The position numbers and the translations under genes are program-made. Of a stretch of 64,000 bases of DNA, positions 56,956 through 64,000 are shown piece by piece. Every line of letters begins with the position of its first letter. Position 1 is the stretch's first letter. This DNA is from Streptomyces sp. HUAS ZL42 (lineage in GTDB: Bacteria > Actinomycetota > Actinomycetes > Streptomycetales > Streptomycetaceae). The stretch lies in NCBI RefSeq assembly GCF_040782645.1, contig NZ_CP160403.1:6483001-6547000 (forward strand). Reading direction: 5' to 3'. The notes under the pieces were generated by a model that saw only the letters and a list, made by a program, of their open reading frames with translations, did no database searches and was not told where the DNA came from.

Positions 56956-58269
56956 TCACTGGGGCGGGCGGATCCAGTCGGTCAGGGGCTTGAACTCGCC
57001 CTTGCCTTCGTACTGGTAGAACCTGGCCTGGTCGTTGCAGACGGCGGGGGCGTCCGGGTACTTGCCGCACTCGACCTCGGCGGCGCCCATGATGACCGGC
57101 CCGGGGAACTTCTTGAGCTGTTCGGTCACCGACGCGGGGGTGATCTTGTCCGGGCTGATGGCGTTGAGCACCTTCGCGTACGTCAGGATCGTGCTCCAGC
57201 CCAGCGGCGCGAAGACCTTGGACTGATCGCCGTTGCCCAGCCCCGCCTGCGCCGAGGCCTTCAGGAACGCCTTGGAGTCGGCGGCCGAGGAGTCCATCGG
57301 CAGCGTCTGGGCGACGCCGTACGTCCAGGTGGGCAGGTCCCCTCCGAGCCCCTGGGCGACATCGGGGGACATGCACAGCGGCGTGGAGACCACCGGCTTG
57401 GTGACATTGAGCTGCTTCAGTGCCTTGGCGATTCCGACGCATCCGCCACCGATGGAGATGGGGACCACGACATCCGCGGTGTTCGCCCCGGCCGCGGTGA
57501 CCGGGCCGATCAGATCGGTCGACTGCGCGTCGAATCCGACGGACTTCACCTTCAGACCGGCGGCTTTCAGACCCTTCACCGCCGCCCCGGAGGCGATCTT
57601 GTCGCCGGGCGTGCTCGTGTGGATCACCGCCGCGGTCTTCGCCTTCAGCACGTCACGGGCGTACGTGCCCCAGGTGCCGAAGATGTGCGGCAGGTCGCCG
57701 AACGTGCTGAAGGTGTTCTTCGCGGTGGGCATGGTCGGGCCCGTCGCCACTCCGACCAGCACGGGCTTCTTCCCCGCGATCACGGAGTTGAAGGAGGCGT
57801 CACCGAGGTAGAGATTGCCGACGCCGATGGCGGAGATTTCTTTGTCGCCCAGCAGTTGCTGGCCGCACTTCTGTCCCTCCTCCTCGGCGGACACCACCGT
57901 GCAGACGTTCAGCTTCAGCGGGTGCCCACCGATGCCGCCCAGTCTGTCGTTGACGTACTTCACCGCGGCACGGGCACCGAGGGTGGCTTCGGGGTTGCCG
58001 CCGGGGCCGCCTTCGACGTTCACCCAGCCCAGAGCGACCGGGTCGAGGCCGGCGTCGGCCTTGCCCGCCTTTCCGCCGACGTAGCCGAGGTAGTCGGTCA
58101 CGACGTCACTCGCCGAGCGGGAGTCCGAAGTCGCGGAGGAGCCACCTCCCAAGGCGCCGGACGACGAGGGTGCGTTGGTGCCCGATCCGCTGCATGCGGC
58201 GACGCCCAGCAGGGGCGCCATGGCGGCGGAGACGAGGCCGAGTCTGAGGGGGCGTGAGATTGCGGGCAT
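56956..58269 (-). CDS. Branched-chain amino-acid-type ABC substrate-binding lipoprotein (LivK-like)
   Basis: This 437-residue periplasmic-binding protein type I has lipobox GVAACSGS near residue 25, a Ser/Gly linker, and the Peripla_BP_6 domain. GGAGG just upstream of ATG 58,269 fixes the start. The family binds Leu/Ile/Val, amides, urea or aromatic acids; the substrate here is unproven. First gene of the Liv operon, 101 bp before the permease. Confidence 0.85.
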   Translation of the reverse strand: MPAISRPLRLGLVSAAMAPLLGVAACSGSGTNAPSSSGALGGGSSATSDSRSASDVVTDYLGYVGGKAGKADAGLDPVALGWVNVEGGPGGNPEATLGARAAVKYVNDRLGGIGGHPLKLNVCTVVSAEEEGQKCGQQLLGDKEISAIGVGNLYLGDASFNSVIAGKKPVLVGVATGPTMPTAKNTFSTFGDLPHIFGTWGTYARDVLKAKTAAVIHTSTPGDKIASGAAVKGLKAAGLKVKSVGFDAQSTDLIGPVTAAGANTADVVVPISIGGGCVGIAKALKQLNVTKPVVSTPLCMSPDVAQGLGGDLPTWTYGVAQTLPMDSSAADSKAFLKASAQAGLGNGDQSKVFAPLGWSTILTYAKVLNAISPDKITPASVTEQLKKFPGPVIMGAAEVECGKYPDAPAVCNDQARFYQYEGKGEFKPLTDWIRPPQ

Positions 58270-58430
58270 GCGGGATCCTCCAGGATCGGAAAACGGCAGG
58301 GCGGTGCCCGGCACGGCATGCGGGGAGGGCGCGGAAGGCGGAGGAGGGCAGGAGGGCGCACCGGGGTGACCGGTGCCTCGGACCAGCCCGAGGAGCTTCG
58401 AAAGGCCAGGCGATCGGCGCTTTCGAGTTT

Positions 58431-58445
58431 CGTAACTTTCTTACG
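58431..58445. promoter_or_regulatory. Palindrome between livK and the TetR-like gene
   Basis: CGTAA-CTTTC-TTACG is a perfect inverted repeat in the 260-bp divergent gap. It lies 85 bp upstream of the regulator start and is a candidate operator for it. Confidence 0.45.
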
Positions 58446-58529
58446 GATCGGGAATCTAGGTGTACGCTGGCGCCCTGTCAACGCCCCGGTTCACACCGAA
58501 TTAACGATCATGCAATGGGAGGGAAGGAC

Positions 58530-59279
58530 ATGACGGAGCACGCCGTGAGACGCAGACTCCCTCGGCGCTCACCCGAAGAGACCCGGGCCCTCATGCTGGA
58601 AGCGGCCACCAAGCTCGTCTGCGCCGGCGCCTCCGACACGAGCGAGGAGGCTGTCTCCGCAGCCCTTGCTCACATCCGCGTCAAGCGGGTCACCGAGGAA
58701 GCCACCCGCATCATGCGGGAGAGGCTGGGCGACGACACGGCACCGGCGATCACGACCGGATCCATCTACCAGATCTGGCCCGCCCAGGCCGACTTCCAGG
58801 CAGATCTCCTCTTCCACCTCACCAGCCGACAGGCCGAACTGGTCCCGGGGCTGCCGGAGAGCATCCGCCGTTTCAAGGAGGCGGTCGACGCCGGCACGAC
58901 CTGGCAGGAGGCACTCAACGACGTCCTGACGGACAACCACGAGAACCACCGCGTGGACCCGATCTACCGTGTGCTGCTCGGCTTCTACGCCAGTGCCGCC
59001 AACCCACGCGTCCGCGATGCCCTGGGACACTACGGCGAGTCGTTCACCGAGGTCGCCTGCGAGGCGTATCAGGCGCTGCTGGACGCCTACGGGCTGCGCA
59101 TGCGCGCGCCCTACAAGATCGAACACCTCGCCACCACCATCGCCGCCCTGCTCGACGGCTTCCACATGCGCTGGATCGCCGGACATCCCAACCTGGAGGA
59201 CCCGGAAGGACGGGACCGCTGGTCCCTCGCCACCCGGGCCGCGGTGATGGTGTTCGACCAGTTCACCGAACCGGCGTAG
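58530..59279 (+). CDS. TetR-type transcriptional regulator
   Basis: This 249-residue protein has N-terminal RRSPEETRALMLEAATKLV plus TTGSIYQIWPAQADFQADLL, a TetR-like recognition helix with an unusually long insert between helices 1 and 3 (about residues 35-75). Helical ligand domain follows. GGGAAGGA just before ATG 58,530. Divergent from the Liv operon, its likely target. Confidence 0.8.
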   Translation: MTEHAVRRRLPRRSPEETRALMLEAATKLVCAGASDTSEEAVSAALAHIRVKRVTEEATRIMRERLGDDTAPAITTGSIYQIWPAQADFQADLLFHLTSRQAELVPGLPESIRRFKEAVDAGTTWQEALNDVLTDNHENHRVDPIYRVLLGFYASAANPRVRDALGHYGESFTEVACEAYQALLDAYGLRMRAPYKIEHLATTIAALLDGFHMRWIAGHPNLEDPEGRDRWSLATRAAVMVFDQFTEPA

Positions 59280-59463
59280 GTGGGCGCGCACGTCCATGCG
59301 TCGATGAGCGCGGAGCGTCTGCGCATCGGATCGGCAATCTGCTGCGGACGGGCTCGAAACTGCGCTGGATCGCTGACCTGCAGTAATGCATTGGCCAGGA
59401 CGGACATGGTGCGGGCTGCGCCGTTCCATCCGCTTGCCCCGGACTGTGAGGACTCTTTGCCCG

Positions 59464-59533
59464 GTTGTCGTCCTGCCCGGCCTTCCAGTCCCGTGCCCGT
59501 TGTCGTCCTGCCCGGCCTTCCGGTCCCGGCGGG
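59464..59533. repeat. Two-copy 35-bp tandem repeat
   Basis: GTTGTCGTCCTGCCCGGCC begins both copies (59,464-59,498 and 59,499-59,533), which differ at a few positions near their ends. It lies in the gap after the TetR-type gene and downstream of the convergent IclR gene. No coding role seen. Confidence 0.7.
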
Positions 59534-59554
59534 ATCCGCCGATGTCCGGACCGG

Positions 59555-60364
59555 TCAGGTCGTCCTGCTCTGGCGTCCGCCGCCGAGCGGTCGTGTGAAG
59601 CCCTGGTCGGAGATGAGGCGTGCCGCGTCCGTCAGTTCGGCGGCGAAGCGTTCGATGGCGTCGTAGGGGAAGCGGTGGTTGGGGCCGCTGACGGACAGGG
59701 AGGCGATGACGGCGCCGGAGGCGCTGGTGATCGGGACGGCGACGGCGGTGAGACCCTCGTCCCACTCGCTGTTGCTGACGGCGTAGCCCCGCCGCGCGGC
59801 TTCCTGCGCCGAGGTGCGCAGCCGGTCCGCGTACGTCTCGTCGTGGGAGGAGGCGAGGGCGAGTCGGCGCAGCAGGGTGTCGGGGGCGTCGCGCAGCAGG
59901 ATCTTCGAGGATGCGCCCGCCCACAGCGGCTGCTCCTCGCCCACGTCGACGACGTGGCGCAGCGGGTGGGGGCTCTCCTCGTGGGCCACGCAGACGCGGT
60001 GGAGGTCGCGGGGGACAAAGATGTTGACCGTCTCGCCCAGCCGGTCCGCCAGGTCGCGCATCACCTTGCGGGTGGCGCGGGGGATCTCCCACTGGCCCCG
60101 AGCGAGGTAGGCCCAGCGCCACAGGCCGGGGCCGGCGATGTAACCGCCGCCGTCCGACCACAGCAGGCCGCTCTCCTCCAGCGTCTGTACCAGGCGCAGC
60201 ACCGTGGTCTTCGGCAGACCGGTGGTTTCGGTGATCCCACGCAGCGTGATGAGCGGCCGTTCCTCGCTGAGTAGACCGAGAATGTCCAGAGCGCGCCGCA
60301 CACTGCGGACCCCGGTGCCGTTCGGCTCCTTCTCCGAGTCGGCCCCTGCGCCGCTGCTCGCCAC
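59555..60364 (-). CDS. IclR-family transcriptional regulator
   Basis: This 269-residue regulator has an N-terminal winged HTH (VRRALDILGLLSE, LRGITETTGLPKTTVLRLVQTLEE) and an IclR effector domain (GETVNIFVPRD, AVPITSASGAVIASLSVSGP). GTG start. Divergent from an MHS permease gene in an apparent shikimate/quinate cluster; IclR proteins commonly control such aromatic pathways and bind the pathway substrate. Confidence 0.9.
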   Translation of the reverse strand: MASSGAGADSEKEPNGTGVRSVRRALDILGLLSEERPLITLRGITETTGLPKTTVLRLVQTLEESGLLWSDGGGYIAGPGLWRWAYLARGQWEIPRATRKVMRDLADRLGETVNIFVPRDLHRVCVAHEESPHPLRHVVDVGEEQPLWAGASSKILLRDAPDTLLRRLALASSHDETYADRLRTSAQEAARRGYAVSNSEWDEGLTAVAVPITSASGAVIASLSVSGPNHRFPYDAIERFAAELTDAARLISDQGFTRPLGGGRQSRTT

Positions 60365-60758
60365 TCTTCAGCCTCCTCTGCCGGTTGCCCACAGGAGCGT
60401 ACCTGGTGCCGCATGTCTGCCGCGTCCTTGTCCCCGACGGTAGTCCGTTGTGTGGACCGTAGGAACCCGAAGTGCGTTCGAAATCCTGCGGTAACTCTTG
60501 CCTGCGGACCATCAGGGCCGTATCTTCCCGCCAATCGGTCCATTCGATCCATCTAGCGGATCAGATGATCTCGGGCATCGCCTTCACGCCAGGCGGGCTC
60601 CGGTGTCGGTCGACGGCAGGCTCCCCACCCCGGAGCATGCGCCGTTCGACCCGACAGCCGAACGTACGGCAGTCGCCTGTCCTCGTGTCCACCCGTCTCT
60701 TCTCGAGCCGCGCCCTCCGGCCGGCCGGTGAACCGCAGCATCCAATGGAGTGTGTGAG
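60365..60758. promoter_or_regulatory. Divergent promoter region between iclR-type and permease genes
   Basis: This 394-bp gap has no gene. It contains several GGACC/GGTCC half-sites, including GGTCCATTCGATCC at 60,537-60,550. The related perfect inverted repeat TGGTCC-N7-GGACCA precedes the dehydrogenase gene, so a common regulator, probably the IclR protein, may bind both. Confidence 0.45.
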
Positions 60759-62117
60759 TTGAGCAGCATCCCCAGCACGGCAGCAGGCGCCGGGACCACG
60801 AATCCCGGTGCGGCAAAGAGAGCGGCCCTGGCCGGCTTCATGGGGGCGGTCGTCGACTGGTACGACTTCTTCCTCTACGGCATCGTCGCCGGCCTCCTCT
60901 TCAACGAACTGTTCTTCCCCGACGTCAGCCCGGCCGTGGGCACCCTGGCCGCCTGGGCCACGTTCGGTGTCGGCTTCCTGTTCCGTCCGCTGGGAGGCAT
61001 CGTCTTCGGTCACTTCGGGGACCGGCTGGGCCGCAAGAAGATGCTCGTCCTGACCATGCTGATCATGGGACTGGCGAGCACGCTCATCGGTGTGCTGCCC
61101 ACCCATGCGCAGGCCGGCCTGTGGGCTCCGTTCCTGCTGGTGGTGCTGCGGGCGGCCCAGGGCTTCGCGGTCGGCGGCGAGTGGGGCGGTGCCGCGCTGA
61201 TGGCCGTGGAGAGCGCGCCCGCGAAATGGCGCTCGCTGTACAGCAGCGGCGTCCAGGTGGGTGCCTCGGTCGGCCTGTTGCTCGCCACCTTGTTCACGAA
61301 GATCACTTCCGGCTCGCTGTCCGACGCGGCCTTCCGCTCCTGGGGCTGGCGCGTTCCCTTCCTGGTCAGCGCGGTCATCGTGATCATCGGTCTCATCGTG
61401 CGGGCGAAGGTGGAGGAGTCCGAGGTCTTCACCAAGGAGGTCGCCGCACGCGAACAGGGCGGCAGGCCGCGCCTGCCCCTCGTCGCCGCCGTCAAGTCGA
61501 ACCCCAAGGGTTTCTTCGCCATCATCGGTCTGCGCCTGGTGGAGCTGTTCACCTTCTACGGCGTGACCAACTTCGCCCTCAGCTACGGCACGGCCGAGTT
61601 CGGCCTGGACCGCGACAGCCTCCTCGACGTCAACCTCGCGGTCGGCGCGCTGGCGATCGTCACGATTCCGGCGTTCGCCTACCTCGCCGACCGCTACAAC
61701 CGCCGCTCGGTCTATGTGTGGGGTGCCGCGCTGGGCATCGCAGGGTCCGTCCCCTTCTTCTGGGCCATGGAGTCCGGCTCCATGGTGCTGATCATCGTGT
61801 GCGGGGTGCTCCTGGTGAACGGCGCCCACGACATGGCCGTCGCCGTGCAGCAGTCCCTGTTCACCGAGATGTTCGGCCCGGAGTACCGCTACAGCGGCGC
61901 CGGCGTCGGCTACCAGCTCGCCAGTGTCGTCGGCGGCGGCTTCACGCCCTTCGTTCTCAGCTCCCTGGTGCTCTGGGCGGACGGCGGCTGGTACCTCGTC
62001 GCCGGCTACTTCACTCTCGGTTGCCTCATCTCCCTCGTCGTTGCCCTGCGGATGGGCGGCGGACGGGACCGGGTTCCCGTCGCGACCCCGGAGGAGTCCC
62101 TGACGGAGACCGTCTGA
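60759..62117 (+). CDS. MHS-family MFS permease, shikimate/alpha-ketoglutarate type
   Basis: This 452-residue transporter has 12 predicted membrane segments. MHS hallmarks are VVDWYDFFLYGIVAG, FGHFGDRLGRKKML and RAAQGFAVGGEWGGA. Relatives include ShiA and KgtP, proton symporters for organic acids. GGAG at 60,747-60,750 favours TTG 60,759 over GTG 60,750. With the dehydrogenase and dehydratase genes downstream, quinate or shikimate is the likely cargo. Confidence 0.85.
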   Translation: MSSIPSTAAGAGTTNPGAAKRAALAGFMGAVVDWYDFFLYGIVAGLLFNELFFPDVSPAVGTLAAWATFGVGFLFRPLGGIVFGHFGDRLGRKKMLVLTMLIMGLASTLIGVLPTHAQAGLWAPFLLVVLRAAQGFAVGGEWGGAALMAVESAPAKWRSLYSSGVQVGASVGLLLATLFTKITSGSLSDAAFRSWGWRVPFLVSAVIVIIGLIVRAKVEESEVFTKEVAAREQGGRPRLPLVAAVKSNPKGFFAIIGLRLVELFTFYGVTNFALSYGTAEFGLDRDSLLDVNLAVGALAIVTIPAFAYLADRYNRRSVYVWGAALGIAGSVPFFWAMESGSMVLIIVCGVLLVNGAHDMAVAVQQSLFTEMFGPEYRYSGAGVGYQLASVVGGGFTPFVLSSLVLWADGGWYLVAGYFTLGCLISLVVALRMGGGRDRVPVATPEESLTETV

Positions 62118-62135
62118 CCGGCGGATCGCCTCGCA

Positions 62136-62216
62136 CGGCCCGTCGACGCACGACCCGTCGACGGGCCGTCGGCTCCGCCCGGGTGACGGCCGCCTGACGG
62201 ACCGTCCCGTCAGGCG
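62136..62216 (+). terminator. Two consecutive stem-loops after the permease gene
   Basis: CGGCCCGTCGACG-N7-CGTCGACGGGCCG (62,136-62,168, 13 bp) then CGCCTGACGG-N6-CCGTCAGGCG (62,191-62,216, 10 bp). Both are perfect. They likely terminate the permease transcript and make the dehydrogenase operon separate. Confidence 0.65.
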
Positions 62217-62421
62217 ACGGTCGCGCCTCTTTCCGCACCGCGGAGCCCGTCATGCCTCGGGAGTTCCTCAGCCGCCGTACGTCCCTTGCCGGGCGCGTAC
62301 GGCGGCGCTGTTTCGCGCCTCTGACGCAGACCGCCCGCGCCATGTGCCGCCGACCCCGGGCCGGCCCCTCTTGTGGGTACTGCGGACACCACCCTCTGGT
62401 AAAACCGCTCTTCGGATCGTA

Positions 62422-62440
62422 TGGTCCATTAACCGGACCA
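62422..62440. promoter_or_regulatory. Operator candidate upstream of the dehydrogenase gene
   Basis: TGGTCC-ATTAACC-GGACCA is a perfect 6-bp inverted repeat, 22 bp before the start codon and overlapping the likely promoter. Confidence 0.5.
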
Positions 62441-62462
62441 CGGTGGGAGATTCAGGGAGAAG

Positions 62463-63452
62463 ATGATGAGAGCAGCAGTTCTCACGGGCACCTGTCGCAT
62501 AGAGACGGTGGAGGACTGGCCCGAGCCGTCCTGCGGACCGCACGACGTGGTCGTGGCGGTGGGCGGAGTCGGACTGTGCGGCACCGACCTCGCCGTCTTC
62601 CACGGCAAGCGCCGTCCCCCCGCAATGCCGTGGGTGATGGGGCACGAGGGCTTCGGCCGTATCGTCGCCGCGGGGGCCGAGGTGCGGGACCGCACGGTCG
62701 GACAGACGGTGGTCGTCGAGCCCAACTACGCCTGCCTGAAGTGTGTCGACTGTCTCCGCGGCCTGACCTCTGCCTGCCCTCACCGCGCCATCGTGGGCCT
62801 CAACGCCCCCGGCGTCCTCGCCGAACGGATCGCGCTCCCCGGGCAGTTCGCCCACCCCGTCCCCGACGCCCTGTCCGGCGCCGACCTCGCCAGCGCCGAG
62901 CCGTACACCGTCGCCCGGTCCGCCGTACGGCGCAGCGGGGTCACTGCGGGGGATCGCTGCCTCGTCGTCGGAGCCGGGGCGCAGGGCCTGCTGGTCTGCC
63001 TCATCCTCGCCCGCCTCGGCGCATGGCCGGTGGTCGTGGAGCCGCATCCGCAGCGCGCTGCCCGTGCTCAGCGTCTCGGCGCACTCGCCGACGACGGACG
63101 TACCGGATTCAGCTTCGTCTTCGAGACGTCCGGCCACGCACCCGCGCTGCGCCCCGCCCTGGATCGGGCGGCGCCCGGCGCCACCGTGGTGCTGGTCGGC
63201 CTCAATGCCGACCCCCTCCCCCTCACCACCGACGACCTGGTACGCCGCCAGTTGGTGATCAGGGGCTCCATGATCTACGACCATCCCCACGACTTCGCCG
63301 ATGCCATGGCCGAACTCGGCAGTGCCCGGCCCGGACGTGCCGTCGACTGCCGGTACCCGCTGGAGCAGGCCCAGGAAGCCTTCGCCGGAGCAGGCCGACG
63401 GGCCGGCAAGACCTGGATCAGCCTCGGAGGGTTCGGAGGCGCGGATGCGTAA
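62463..63452 (+). CDS. Zinc-dependent medium-chain dehydrogenase
   Basis: This 329-residue MDR enzyme has catalytic zinc ligands C39 (GLCGTD) and H61-E62 (GHEG), structural zinc cysteines C91, C94, C97 and C105, and the NAD(P) motif VGAGAQG near residue 170. It oxidises a secondary alcohol or polyol. Beside a 3-dehydroshikimate dehydratase-like gene it could act as a quinate/shikimate dehydrogenase, but most known ones belong to other families, so this is inference. GGAGA before ATG 62,463. Overlaps the next gene by eight bases. Confidence 0.8.
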   Translation: MMRAAVLTGTCRIETVEDWPEPSCGPHDVVVAVGGVGLCGTDLAVFHGKRRPPAMPWVMGHEGFGRIVAAGAEVRDRTVGQTVVVEPNYACLKCVDCLRGLTSACPHRAIVGLNAPGVLAERIALPGQFAHPVPDALSGADLASAEPYTVARSAVRRSGVTAGDRCLVVGAGAQGLLVCLILARLGAWPVVVEPHPQRAARAQRLGALADDGRTGFSFVFETSGHAPALRPALDRAAPGATVVLVGLNADPLPLTTDDLVRRQLVIRGSMIYDHPHDFADAMAELGSARPGRAVDCRYPLEQAQEAFAGAGRRAGKTWISLGGFGGADA

Positions 63453-64000
63453 GTCCATCGCCACCGTCTGCCTGAGCGGCTCGCTGAGCGAGAAGCTCAC
63501 CGCCGCCGCACGCGCGGGCTTCCACGGCGTGGAGATCTTCGAGAACGACCTGCTCGCCAGCCGACTGAGCCCCGAACAGGTCCGCGAGCGCGCGGCCGAC
63601 CTGGGACTGGCCATCGAGCTCTACCAACCGATGCGCGACATCGAGGCCGTCTCCCGCGAACAGTTCGCCCGCAATCTGCGCCGCGCCGAGCGCAAGTTCG
63701 AGGTCATGCGCCGACTCGGTGCCGATCTGCTGCTGGTGTGCTCCAACAATCTCCGGGCACACCGTGGACGACGACGCACTCGCCGCCGAGCAGCTGCGCC
63801 TCCTGGCCGAACGCGCCCACGGACACGGCATCCGCGTCGCCTACGAGGCGCTCGCCTGGGGACGGCATGTCAGCACCTATGACCACGCCTGGCGCATCGT
63901 CCAGAAGGCGGACCACCCGGCCCTCGGCGTCTGCCTGGACAGTTTTCACATCCTCTCCCGCGGCTCGGACCCCACCGGCATCCAGCGGATCCCCGCGGGG
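63445..64000 (+). pseudogene. 3-dehydroshikimate dehydratase-like TIM-barrel gene (QuiC type), frameshifted, runs off window
   Basis: The start (KSIATVCLSGSLSEKLTAAA, GFHGVEIFENDLL) is typical of the sugar-phosphate-isomerase-like domain of QuiC-type enzymes. Near 63,750 (TCCAACAATCTCC) one extra base shifts the frame. Reading on in frame +1 restores GHTVDDDALAAEQLRLLAER, VAYEALAWGRHV and CLDSFHILSRGSDP to the edge. GGAGG at 63,435-63,439 fixes the ATG. The enzyme would convert 3-dehydroshikimate to protocatechuate. Either inactivated or a sequencing error; in related proteins a dioxygenase-like domain follows beyond this window. Confidence 0.7.

Overview
The window looks like a Streptomyces chromosome segment. 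Base composition is very GC-rich, almost every gene uses GC-ending codons, and GTG/TTG starts and overlapping stop/start codons are common. The left quarter carries a core-genome gene order that I recall from Streptomyces (nitrate reductase, SanA-like protein, sirohydrochlorin chelatase, dGTPase, ferredoxin reductase, dnaG, an HrdA-type sigma factor, a pair of ABC exporters, an FGGY kinase, tRNA genes). No rRNA and no CRISPR array was seen.

Layout. 1-16.4 kb is core: nasA (cut by the window edge, minus strand), a DUF218 protein, a CbiX-type chelatase, dgt, a flavin reductase, dnaG, hrdA, a heterodimeric ABC exporter, a xylulokinase-like kinase, a small YtxH-like protein and two identical tRNA-Asn genes. 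At 16,545 a CAT-anticodon tRNA is the insertion point of an 8.2-kb element bounded by a perfect 48-bp repeat of the tRNA 3' half (16,574-16,621 and 24,733-24,780). The element holds a VapBC toxin-antitoxin pair, a LacI remnant, a four-gene translationally coupled amino-acid ABC/M20 hydrolase operon with a divergent ArsR-type regulator, and an RsbW-like ATPase. I see no integrase or replication gene, so it resembles a cis-mobilizable element or a degraded integrative element.

24.8-27.9 kb is a decay zone: frameshifted DNA ligase and PfkB sugar-kinase remnants, an orphan SUKH-type (SMI1/KNR4) protein, and broken ISAs1 and IS3 transposases. 27.9-30.6 kb is a lipoprotein / NarL-type response regulator / HisKA_3 kinase operon whose lipoprotein has a late frameshift. 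30.8-34.7 kb has a small membrane protein, a homodimer-type ABC exporter and a DUF418-like membrane protein.

35.2-41.2 kb is an arabinan-degradation locus: three secreted GH43 enzymes, each with a C-terminal AbfB (CBM42) beta-trefoil, broken up by IS110 and IS5 debris. 41.6-51.6 kb looks like an acidic amino-acid sensing, uptake and catabolism locus. A 1010-residue hybrid histidine kinase (dCache, HisKA, two receiver domains, Hpt) faces a CitB/DcuR-type response regulator. That regulator is translationally coupled to a solute-binding lipoprotein and followed by a complete Glu/Asp-type ABC transporter and aspartate ammonia-lyase.

52.3-59.3 kb is a Liv-type branched-chain amino-acid transporter (fused LivH-LivM permease) with a lysophospholipase-like hydrolase and a divergent TetR-type regulator. 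59.5 kb to the right edge looks like a shikimate/quinate utilisation cluster: IclR regulator, MHS-family permease, zinc dehydrogenase and a 3-dehydroshikimate dehydratase-like gene with a +1 frameshift that runs off the window.
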